From Homalodisca vitripennis (Eukaryota; Arthropoda; Insecta; Hemiptera; Cicadellidae), in the NCBI RefSeq assembly GCF_021130785.1, contig NW_025776224.1, positions 1 to 64,000 of the forward strand: 64,000 nt of DNA. Reading direction: 5' to 3'. The notes below the pieces were generated by a model, which saw only the letters and a list, made by a program, of their open reading frames with translations, was not told the DNA's origin and did no database searches. The translations under genes and the position numbers were made by a program. Below are positions 1 through 8,949 of the stretch, one piece after another. Numbering within the stretch: the first letter of the stretch is position 1; each line of letters starts with the position of its first letter.

Positions 1-1586
1 TAAAGAAAGGCGTGTTGATGTGCAGATTACCACAAAGTAATTTTTCTAATAACTTTTATTATTTCCGAAAACAATACTTCAGCTTTAAATTTAAGATTTT
101 TTGCCTATAATGATTTCATATATTTATTATTTGTATTCTAAAACTGCTATAATATCAGTACAAATGCAATCGACCAGCAAAAGAATAAATTTTAATTTTC
201 AGTTTCAATCTTTTACAGCTGTATTTTAGTAGTAAACAAATCTCAGCAATAAGCAAATAATTTTATTACTTGATAACAATATCAGAAAAGTATTATAGTA
301 GGAAGCCGTTGCTTCGAACACAGTTTCCTGCTGAACTAGCTGACATCATAAGCTTATCGTTTTTAAATGACACACCCAAAACAACTGTTTGATACGTTAT
401 GGTCAGATATTCTAATCTCCTTGTTTAGAGTTATGGTTAAAATAAATTTACTCCGTTCTCTAAAGATCTACAGATGTGTTCAGATAAGGGTGGCCATTAA
501 CTTCTGTGGCTGAAAGTACTCATGATTCCAAAAAGAAGATTATTAAAACATAGGTCGGAAAGTGTGTCGTTTAGGGGACCATTTGGTATATTCATTGTAA
601 CAATATATTATTTCTCGAAGTAGTATAAGCTACGTATAACAAACTTGTCCATATACGCGATGACAAATTAGAGAACTCAAAAACTTACTGTGTAATTTGC
701 TTTAATATTATAAAAATAACATATTGACGTAACAAAATACCTACTATATTTATTAAAAAACTTTATAATCTACTTTACTACTTTAACAATTTTTATTACC
801 ATTCCAAACGTGTACTTTTAACGAAATTCATTAACGGATATGGGAACACAATCACTTTATAAGTGGTGCTTATCAGCAATGTTGAAATTACTTATAAGGA
901 TTCAAACTATACTTTTTTCAACGAAATCCGTGTCAAACGCATAAGCAAGCATGTCGCTTTAAATTATAAAATCTAGAGATTAGGATATGTTTTTAGTTGG
1001 TGGCCATTTCCTTCGTTCAAACTGGCAGAACTTCTCGAAAGAACTATCTAAATTTAATGTTTACTGAGATGGGTGCATTTTGTGAAAACGAAAATTTAAA
1101 ACATTAATTATTCTATACCGCGTGATGCCACAATAAAAAATTTGGATTAAAAGATTTTTAAAACGAAATTTTAATTTAAATAATAAAAATATTTCATTGG
1201 ACAACTAACAACATTCACAGTGTCAGCAACTGTAATATGCATTTGCAAAAACTTACTGGTTAGTGATAATGACAATATTAGGCGTAAAAATAAAATTGCA
1301 TATTTCACACATATTGAGTAGAAGTCACGTTCACCCTCAACAATAAAGGATTAACTCGAAATTCTTATAAATTATTGCAGTATTTTCTGATTTCCCCAAG
1401 ATTAATTTTAATGTAATTCCAAGATGCAGTATCATTTTTATTTGGAAAAGAAAATTGATAAGTAAAATAAAAATAAAATTGAAAGTCCATCTTTTTTGTA
1501 AGGATGCAAAGGAAACCATTTATCACCTGAAACATATTCAAATATGTCTGCACAGTAAAGACATAAAGATCTCACAAAAGCCTTAC
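1..1586. other. AT-rich non-coding stretch, nothing specific
   Basis: No gene, RNA or clear repeat was recognised here. The sequence is AT-rich with frequent stops in all frames. The only short ORFs lie against the GC island that begins at about 1587 and owe their length to it. Confidence 0.5.
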
Positions 1587-1853
1587 CTCCTAACGTCTCC
1601 CAGCGCGCCGCGCCCCTTCGTCCCCCTCCCCTCTTCGCCGCGCCCCCGGCGCCCCACCCCACTCGGCCCGACTGCGGACTTCTACCGTCCCGCCGGAACT
1701 AGGTCTCCCGGCCACCGCACCGGGCCCACAATCTGGCCCCGCCGTCGCCTCCCGCCGAAGCCCCTTCGCCACCGGCGCGCCACGCGCTGCTTCCCCAGCC
1801 GCGTCGCGTCACGGCGCCACCCTCCGTCAAAGTTGATGTTGCGTTACTTAAAG
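1587..1853. other. Extremely GC-rich, CpG-dense exon-like island
   Basis: About 265 bp of very GC-rich, CpG-rich DNA sits abruptly inside AT-rich sequence. On the plus strand it can be read as one exon, 1604-1853: a branch-like CCTAAC and pyrimidines precede the acceptor CCCAG, and the donor is AAAG/GTGAGA. One frame is open throughout (phase 1 in, phase 0 out) and would encode a Pro/Arg-rich segment. On the minus strand there is an equally good donor, GGAG/GTAAGG, just below 1587, and a possible acceptor near 1847. It could be a coding exon, a CpG-island first exon or promoter on either strand, or foreign sequence. The strand is undecided and no protein family is recognised. Confidence 0.4.
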
Positions 1854-2325
1854 GTGAGAACTTTTGTCCAAATTTTAATAAACAAATAATACATTTTATC
1901 CTAAAACTGAAGGCACTAGAACATATAGCTGCTAGGAGTCCGGGATTTAGACCCGAAACACTTATTCTACCATTTTATCATTACGGAGGGCATAAGGGGC
2001 AATGTATTGGAGTAATTTTATGGTCTTGTGTCATGCATATTACATAACGATAAACGTGCCTGTAAATTTACGTAGTTTTGTGGATTATTAATTGTTGCCA
2101 TAAATAAAGAGGTCAAACCTAAACAATTTTTAATTTATTTATTTTAAGTTTGCAACTTTTTTTAATTTATGTAGCATATTTTTTAAATATGTGTTACTGC
2201 ACTAATGTGGAAATTTGGAACATGTATTATTAAGTTACAAACAGATTGTACTTTTTATATCTGTTTTCTTGACCTTAAATAACTAATATACCATTTCTTG
2301 AAATAATTAACCGCCTCCAAGCGCC

Positions 2326-2348
2326 ACATATCGCGCTTTGCGATATGT
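2326..2348. repeat. Perfect 9-bp hairpin
   Basis: The arms ACATATCGC and GCGATATGT are exact reverse complements around a 5-nt loop. It stands alone with no neighbouring terminator-like or RNA-gene context, so its role is unknown. It may be the remnant of a short palindromic element. Confidence 0.5.
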
Positions 2349-2574
2349 TCGAACCACTTTAAAGTTCCTAACTATAATAGGACTGTGCTCGATATGGTTC
2401 GTTTTTTTATAAATTACCCGTAAAATGGTTTATTTAAATTATTTCCATAATTTTCTTAGTACACCGTGGGAGAGATTTCTCTTACGCATGGCTGCTGTTT
2501 TGTAAGCCTTGTGAATAGAATGATTTTTGGTCTAGCTGTTTGCAGCGCGTTGCCGCCCTGTACTTTGTTGCAGT

Positions 2575-2738
2575 CCTCCTCCTTAGACTAATGGTGATAG
2601 TCTCGGCTCTCTAACCGAGATCATCACGGTTCAAATCCTGGGGAGGTCCCAATCATGTACTTTGACAATTAAACCAGTGCACTTCGAAGCCGGCATAGCT
2701 GACCGCTGAGACTTAAATGAGATTAATATAAGAAAAAA
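2575..2738 (+). mobile_element. tRNA-derived SINE with target site duplication
   Basis: The head (2578-2646) folds like a tRNA. Its acceptor strands CCTCCTT and GGGAGG pair mostly, the D arm has a GACT/AGTC stem, the anticodon stem is CTCGG/CCGAG, and there is an internal promoter B box GGTTCAAATCC. A roughly 90-bp unrelated body follows and ends in an A-rich tail. The element is bracketed by TACTTTGTTGCAGT (2561-2574) and TACTTTGTTGTAGT (2739-2752), a 13/14 target duplication, which shows directly that it retrotransposed. The anticodon loop appears to have 8 nt and the T stem has mismatches, so it is not a functional tRNA. The loop is closest to tRNA-Glu/Arg types, but parentage is uncertain. 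A second copy lies inverted at about 4540-4628. Confidence 0.8.
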
Positions 2739-2839
2739 TACTTTGTTGTAGTTATTCGTCTAGGTTAGTTATCGCTCGGCCAGTTAGAACATACAGGTAT
2801 TGTTTGTTATGTTCTACTTTTCAAAAACAAACACGTAGT

Positions 2840-3480
2840 CGGTACTGGTGCCCTGGATGTGATTGTGGTGTTATTCCTGGTTGCTACAATGCCTCTTAGA
2901 AACACGTCAGGAGGCCTGTAGGAGGACGGCCGAAGAAAGAGGGATAAGCGCAGCAATCTTAATTCTATTACTCTGTCTAAGTTTCTTTAGTCAAATTTAT
3001 AAAATATATATAAATCTTGACCTTTCACCATGTGTATGGCACTACGGAGTGCCTCACGGCATCTTCAATCCACTCCTGCTGATTTAATTTCTTGTCCCCG
3101 ATGGTAGATGGGCCGTTTGCTTTCCAATTATTATAGTCACTTATTATCTATAAACGTAGGTTATTAACACCATCAGTAACGTCGACAAACCACGGCGAAC
3201 ACCAAACGGCGACAGTTTTGTTGCAATATGGCACTCATGAGTGCCTGGCGTGCCGCCACAGTGGCGAACCAGGACCACCGTCCACAGAAGTCGACCACAG
3301 ATGTTTTTTTTTAAAAACTTCGCTCACCACACAAATACTACAACCGCCTCAAGGGTGACCATCAGATCGATTCTGACAGTCCCCACTTTAGCTTAAACGC
3401 GGCGGGCACTCTTAACACCCAACAGCACTGTATAGGCTGCTGCGGTGTCGAGCAACTCATGAGTGACCCAGCAGTAAAAT
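2840..3480. other. GC-richer stretch with short palindromes
   Basis: This segment is clearly richer in G and C than its surroundings and contains the perfect 16-bp palindrome GGCACTCATGAGTGCC (3230-3245). Related fragments occur nearby: GCACTACGGAGTGCC near 3039 and AACTCATGAGTGACC near 3455. A 74-codon plus-strand frame (2863-3087) has no recognisable motif and is probably chance. The stretch could be a decayed transposon or untranslated exon sequence. Confidence 0.3.
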
Positions 3481-4539
3481 CTGTTAATATTAGGTTTAAC
3501 AAATACTAAAACTTAAATAAGGGACAAACGATTATTTTCAAACCTTATTTGTTTTAAACTAAGTTAATAAGCATTTTTTATACGAAAAGTATCTAGTCTT
3601 CTATTGTGAAATAAACTTAATTTTCTATATAATTACAAAAACTGAACAAAGTAAGAAACAATTTGATATTGGAAATATTAAAATTTAACCTAAACAGTAG
3701 ATTGAATTACGTATGTTATGAGGTTAACCAGTGACTTAGTGTTTACACATTTGGTGTATACAAACGTTTTGATGACACAATAAAAATCAAGTTTTCTCAA
3801 AAACGGACGGGGAAAAAAAATTTTCTGGGTACACCATTTCTTTACAAAAACATCTAAATCACATGTCAACTGCTTTACGAATTCACTAAAATTAATACTT
3901 TTTTTTACCCTGATAAAATATTACCTGAAATGTAATTTTCATCCCCAGGAAACGGAAGGTAAATGGACACTTGGGGGAAACAGCAACTAAATAAAATCAG
4001 GTCATAAAAACTCCTCAAAGCTACGGTTTTTAATTACTGCTCCCCGCTATTGCTCGTAAAACAAATATTTACTATTTTTTCCATATTTTAAGTATGTTTA
4101 TATTATAATTTTGTGTTTTAGTACACATTTATTTAATATACAGTCATATTTACTAGAGTAAAGGGCTTCATATTTAATATGATTAGTTTGTTTGCCATTA
4201 AAATCATTACATCTATATTTCAGGCAAAGTTATCATCAAAATTTCTTTACTACAGTCTGATTTTCATTATAGGGACTGGTTATAAAACACGTATTTTTTT
4301 TGTTTTTCTTACTGCAAAGTAGACCTTTTGGAAAAGTTAAACTGTAGCACTAGAAATAATACCATAGACCGGATAAACTACAACGGCTATAGGAAGTGTA
4401 CATTTTTGGCCCAAAATATACTTACGGCACGTGTTTTCATATATTCTATATTGAGGACATCAACGCTAATCAATTTCCGTTTCAAAATGACATAGAGTTC
4501 CATTATTTTATAACGTTCGATGAGTATGTTAAACTGAAA

Positions 4540-4628
4540 AAGCTAGGACTTCAAAGTGCACTGGGTTTTAATTGGTCAAAAGTACATGATTGGAACATCT
4601 CCAGGATTTGAACCGTGATATCTCGGTC
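4540..4628 (-). mobile_element. Second, truncated SINE copy (inverted)
   Basis: Read on the minus strand, this stretch repeats the SINE at 2575-2738. The B box ATCACGGTTCAAATCCTGG is identical apart from the bases just after it. It is followed by the same body words (AATCATGTACTTT, then CCAGTGCACTT) with a few indels. The 5' half of the tRNA-like head (above 4628) has diverged beyond confident alignment, and no target duplication was seen, so this is an older or truncated copy. Confidence 0.65.
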
Positions 4629-5089
4629 CAGAAGAAGCTTAAGGACTTATAAACCCATTCATCTTGAGGCATTCTGCCAAAACCTCTAACGCATGAGCTC
4701 CTGAGTTGTTTGGAATAGATAGTTTAATTTGTCTAAGCAAGTAATATTTGAACATGACATTATTACTTCAATATCTCGAGCTATTTCTCGGTCTCTTATA
4801 GAAATCTGTTTCATTCTCGCCAACGAACCAAAAAAACACTGGCCTTCAAACGAAAGTCTAGAATAAAATCACATAGAAAATTTGTCACTGGACTATTTCA
4901 CCCAAACACAAAAATGTTTAGAAATCGTCGCTTTAAGAAGTATATTCCCACGATGACCCTTGTTTTCATATAAGGCGATTGCCGTGCGAAGCCGCATGGT
5001 AACATTGGTTTGTATAGAATAAGGTTTTACAGATTGAAAGAAAAATTATGTCATTATCACTCCTAAGAATTAAAAAACTGTAGCAGGTA

Positions 5090-5095
5090 TTTATT
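5090..5095 (-). terminator. Possible poly(A) signal AATAAA (minus strand)
   Basis: TTTATT on the plus strand gives AATAAA on the minus strand. It lies about 160 nt beyond the last minus-strand coding-like sequence (ending 5253) and is placed as expected for the 3' end of the candidate gene at 5396-8940. The hexamer is common in AT-rich DNA, so position is the only support. Confidence 0.3.
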
Positions 5096-5252
5096 AAATA
5101 AAAAAAACTTAGTAATGTGTGATTATTACACATCTAGTTTTTTAATCAAATTAAAACGCCATTTATAATAAGTAAGTTGTAAAACATGTCATATATCAGG
5201 TGTGAAGACAAGGACGTTCTCCCTCCTCCCCCTGGTTCCGGTTGTGTTCTGG

Positions 5253-5372
5253 CTATTTCACTGTAATCCCTTTAACATTTTCTGTGAGTTCCTGATGACT
5301 TGAATGATCTCCGACCACTGATGTGGCAATCTTTCTCTTCGTTATCTCCCTCGGAGTTTCATTATTACTCAT
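5253..5372 (-). CDS. Short coding-like frame downstream of the candidate gene
   Basis: An ATG-started, 39-residue minus-strand frame with a hydrophilic composition (many Lys, Glu, Thr, Ser) lies just 3' of the last exon of the candidate coiled-coil gene. It is in a different frame from the last exon ORF, whose TAA follows an A8 run at 5398. A strong GTAAGT donor lies between them at 5385-5380. It may be the continuation of the protein after a frameshift in the A8 run, a further exon, or untranslated sequence. No family is recognised. Confidence 0.3.
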   Translation of the reverse strand: MSNNETPREITKRKIATSVVGDHSSHQELTENVKGITVK

Positions 5373-5395
5373 ACGTGTAACTTACTCCCTCTCCA

Positions 5396-5794
5396 TTATC
5401 CCTTTTTTTTCTCTGTTACTGCTTTAGTGACAACATCACGACAAGGTTTATCAATATTAGGATCTTTCGGTACTAAATTTTCTTCTTTGTTAGTCAGAAT
5501 CTCACATAACGATTTTCTATCACCTATGTGTCTTGCTATATCAGTAGCTATCTCATCTGGATCACGTTCGCCGAGTACATCAAATAAACTCCTCACTTTC
5601 TCTTATCTCTTCAGGACTCTCACAATGTCTCCCCTCCCTTCCACCCACCATGTTAGTGTTCTGCTCCGCGAATAAACCTTGACAGTTGCGTGTTCTCGGC
5701 CACCAGGAGCGCCACCTTCTCCTCGTACCTTGCTCGCAGATCGTTGAACATCTCCATTTGACAATCGTACTGTGCCTTAATGTCTTCATTCAAC
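5396..5794 (-). CDS. Candidate terminal exon(s), coiled coil then acidic tail
   Basis: The acceptor TTGGTCACAG lies before 5794, and the leftover AG of exon 4 plus G gives Arg in phase. The first about 39 residues are strongly coiled-coil-like (for example KAQYDCQMEMFNDLRARYEE). After 5690 this frame stops. Two readings rescue it. One is an 86-nt GT-AG intron (5677-5592) that joins in phase to an acidic segment containing SLFDVLGERDPDEIATDIAR and ends at TAA 5398-5396. The other is frameshifts, because the 5677-5592 stretch itself encodes protein-like sequence in other frames. The putative intron lacks a pyrimidine tract, which weakens the first reading. Confidence 0.5.
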
Positions 5795-8700
5795 CTGTGA
5801 CCAATAATACTCATGTAACTGTTTATTTACTTTTATATACTTATAATTTATGTGTCTTAAACCGTAACGTTTATTATAGTATAAAACATTAATGTGTGTA
5901 TACCTGAAAACGAGTACATATTGAGGGTCACCATTTTTTATTAAAGTACTCCCTCTGGAATATCTGCAAGTGTTACTCTAATAATGCAAAATGAGAGTCT
6001 AAAATCGAGTGACGAGTAGACGTCAGTTTAAACAAACAGGGGGAAATCTTAAACAGCCAGAGGAAACAATTTTGAGAAATGAAGCACTTTAATATTTTAA
6101 ATATAAATAGCTTAAACATTACATAGACTCTATTTTTATTTGTAAACAGGTCACGCATACAAATTGTCTGAGGGGATTTTTAAATACAACCATTTCCTTT
6201 CATCTTTTATTTATTCTAAGAAACATAACTTACTGCCAATTGTTTTAGACTGAACGGCTTAAAATCAATATATCATCCAGGAGAAAATGTATGAAGTAAA
6301 TTCCGATTAGCTTACGGCTTGAGCGTCACTAGAAAATACTGGAAGCAACAGATCAGGTCTCCTCCGAGGAAATGGACCATCCTAGCCTAAAGCACCATAG
6401 ATTCCAAATTACTTCATGATCATATAATATTAATTAATCCAGTGCGTCAATTATAGTTAAGGCAGTACTGTGGCCAAAAGACTTTATTACTAGTAGGAAT
6501 AATTAAAAGTTAAAATACTATAATTCAAAGAAATCACTGTTGAATTCACAATATTTGCGTCAGTGCAAAATGAAGAGCGCTTATTAATTTTAGCTAAAAA
6601 ATGCAAATTATTACATACTATATTCATCACACAACCAATAGTTAATAAGTCTTTCCTACTTACAAGTTACAATGCCTACCTTGCAGACTCAGACAAAGTA
6701 TTAAGAATATTCTGTTGCTTAATTTTTTTCCAAATTAATTCTTTCCTCCATAATTTGTATATTATTATGGAGTTGATCGAATTCAGTATTTCTCAAAGCC
6801 AACAGGTCCTTCGTGACAGCTACTAGATTCTTCAGCGAGGTGCACTGCAATCGATTGTTTACCAATGATAAGTGTACAGACTTAGATTTTAATTAAAACT
6901 CAATTAACCAAACCACTGAAATATTTTAATAAAAAGTACGACTCCCTGTGCTGTCTTACTGGGAAATAAGGTTGAGGACAGATGAAAAACTTATTGAAGA
7001 ACGAAACAGTATCTCAATTACCTTCAGTTTTGATTATGAATGTCAGTGAAAAATTAAATAGTATTAATTTGATTACGGTTTGTCAAATTTAAAGGCAAAT
7101 CAAAATTTAACGCTATCACTCTAATTAGGGCCCATTGCTACAAAAGTCGAAAATTTTGAAATGCAATTCTATTTAATTTTATATATTCCTTCACTGACAA
7201 TTAAAACTATGGCCATGTTTGCTCCTCATTTGTTATTTGAGACATTGTAGATAACATCTTCATAGAATTTAATTTATTCAACAGTCATGAATTCAAATGA
7301 AATCATAAATTCGCGTACTTAAATGACTTTTTAACGAGATATTTGTTATTTAAATTGGCCATGTGTCTTATGTTTCAACAGGTATTCTGACTCGAATGTT
7401 ACAATTAAATATTTTACAAATAACTAAGATATGTACGGACTTAACTACCTGTAGAGTAAGAACTGTTCGTTGTTCCTCCAAATTTTTGCAAAGAGAACTT
7501 TTTCTCTAGCAGCAATAAAACCACCTGCAAGATAAGTACCTATTATAAGAAAAACATATATTGGGAAATATATATACAACGAAAGATAAATTAAATTCTT
7601 TTATTTTTACGTAATTAATCGTTATAGAACTACCAATAAACTATATTTGACTCATTTTAAGCCAAGGATTTGTTAAAAACCAGCTTATCAAATGTTTAAA
7701 TACAGATAATTATTTACTAAAATACGAATAAGATTTGCTTAAATAAAAATATTGAGTTTTAATATAAATAAATATTAATATTCAATAAGTGCAATAGTTC
7801 GTAAAACATTAAACTTGGTAGGACTTTATCATGGAAAATACTGCATTTCTACTAAAATAATAATGAAAACATTGTGTATTTGCTATGATTGTATTTACTC
7901 TTATGTGACTAAAGTGTCGACAACTGTTGTAACCATGTAATTGGATTGTCTTTTGCGTACTCGTCCCCTTGATAACAAAATAGATCAATTATAGTGAAAA
8001 AAGCAGTCAATTATATTGATTAGTTTGGGCCAATTATAGTGATAACAGTTGTGAGATGACACAATACCTTTCTAACCAAACAGTGAAGTCGAGAGGACAT
8101 GTTCCCGTAAGTCCTTTTCAGTTCGATGATGAACGTCAAATCTCAGCAACTCCTTTAACATGGTCTTAGCATAGGTTGTGTCTCTGTTGCCGTTATTTTG
8201 GAATGTATCTGGCTACAAAAATTTTAATATTTAAATATAATGATAATTAAAGTTCTCTAATATTCATTCTGTATAAACATTTAAACCTCAAAAAAACAGC
8301 TCTATACTTGACATATTTGATTAAGTATCTAAATAGTTTGCTTTGGTCACATGAAGACACCGGGTTTCACATAAAATAGTTTTTTTTTTTATTTTAATTA
8401 CTTGATCTGTTTAACAGCACTTGCAATAGACATGAAAAGAACAACACGGACACTGCAGGTTGCTGGCTTTATTGGACACCACACTGTGTCAATGGTTTCA
8501 CTAATGATTTAGTGTGGCAAGAGAAATATCATGAGTTTGATACCATATTTTTAAACATAAAGCAACTAGCCATCCAAATATTTTAGTTTGAAGACTTCCA
8601 AGAACGAACAAACTAACTATAATATGGAACCTAAATTATTGGGGAAACAGATTCTGACCACCCAAGCCACTTAGACTGGTAACATTCAAACACTGCGTAG

Positions 8701-8940
8701 GTTAAACCACAACCCTCCATATATGCATGAGATAAGCTATTCAAGTTCTTCCTTGATCAGATTTATACATTTCTGTGCTGCAATACTAGATATTAGAGTA
8801 TATATTAGTCATAAAGCATATATCTTAGTTATAAAGCGTATCTTGGATATAAAGAATATGTTATAAATACTTGCATTTGGAATATTGCCTTGTGAAGCGT
8901 CTTCTGGAATTCTATTTAGATTTGTATCTGTAATCTCCAT
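5396..8940 (-). CDS. Candidate spliced gene for a small coiled-coil protein
   Basis: This is a gene-level call joining exons 8940-8875, 8212-8077, 7524-7449, 6844-6680, 5794-5678 and 5591-5396. Their lengths sum to 756 nt, an exact multiple of three, or about 251 residues. The N-terminus is polar and Asn-rich. The middle is charged and helical, and the fourth and fifth exons read as amphipathic heptad-like helix (Leu/Val/Ile at spaced positions, many Glu, Lys, Asn), consistent with a coiled coil. No signal peptide, membrane segment or enzymatic motif is visible, and I do not recognise the family. Junctions 1-2, 2-3, 4-5 and 5-6 keep phase; the third to fourth does not. The first intron needs a GC donor. 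Frame disruptions in exon 4, and possibly in the last exon, leave three possibilities: a living gene with assembly errors, a missed microexon, or a recent unprocessed pseudogene. Confidence 0.55.
6680..6844 (-). CDS. Candidate exon 4, coiled-coil segment with frame problems
   Basis: This 165-nt exon has acceptor ATTGCAG/TGCACC and donor GCAAG/GTAGGC. The long middle part encodes a Leu/Asn/Glu-rich helix (for example KNLVAVTKDLLALRNTEF) in a frame one base off that expected from exon 3. After an A7 run near 6733-6727 the frame meets a stop. Dropping one A restores an open frame that reaches the donor and joins exon 5 in phase. The exon length alone is phase-correct for its neighbours, so the two disturbances compensate each other. 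This could be a sequencing error in the homopolymer, real decay, or misjudged splicing. Confidence 0.5.
7449..7524 (-). CDS. Candidate exon 3, short helical exon
   Basis: This 76-nt exon has the best splice signals of the gene: acceptor CTTATCTTGCAG/GTGG and donor CTACAG/GTAGTT. It encodes about 25 residues including AAREKVLFAKIWRNNEQF, a mixed hydrophobic and charged helix. It enters in phase with exon 2 and leaves with two bases (AG). The next exon does not continue in that phase, so a microexon may lie between 6845 and 7448, or the next exon has lost its frame. Confidence 0.55.
7915..8061. repeat. Short imperfect inverted-repeat element
   Basis: The left arm (7915-7944) and right arm (8030-8061) are inverted copies sharing TGTC, CAACTGTT and TAATTGG blocks with small gaps, enclosing about 85 bp. 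The sequence CAATTATAGTGA also recurs directly inside and at the right arm. The size and symmetry suggest a decayed MITE. It lies in the intron just 3' of candidate exon 2. Confidence 0.4.
8077..8212 (-). CDS. Candidate exon 2, charged helical segment
   Basis: This exon of 136 nt (45 codons plus one base) is preceded by the T-rich acceptor ATTTTTGTAG and followed by a weaker donor, TTTG/GTTAGA. Its only open frame encodes a charged, His- and Arg-rich segment with the helical stretch KTMLKELLRFDVHHRTEKDL near its middle. The single leftover G joins GT at 7524 to give Gly, so phase continues into the next exon. The segment is clearly more GC-rich and codon-like than the introns on both sides. 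Confidence 0.55.
8804..8861. repeat. Three diverged copies of a roughly 20-bp unit
   Basis: The words TTAGTCATAAAGCATA, TTAGTTATAAAGCGTA and TTGGATATAAAGAATA follow each other at about 20-bp spacing. It lies in the first intron of the candidate gene and appears to be simple tandem duplication. Confidence 0.4.
8875..8940 (-). CDS. Candidate exon 1 with start codon
   Basis: ATG at 8940-8938 opens 22 codons of polar, Asn/Pro-containing sequence ending at 8875. The following intron would start GCAAGT, a GC-AG donor whose remaining bases match the consensus. Joining here to 8212 keeps phase 0. An alternative GT four bases further breaks the frame at the next exon. No TATA box or upstream acceptor was identified, so the start is inferred from the ATG and the phase. 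Confidence 0.4.
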
Positions 8941-8949
8941 CGTATTATG

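Noticed and set aside
2578..2646. Functional tRNA gene
   Set aside because: The apparent anticodon loop has 8 nt, the T stem has two mismatches, and the sequence is the head of an element with target duplications, so it is a SINE.
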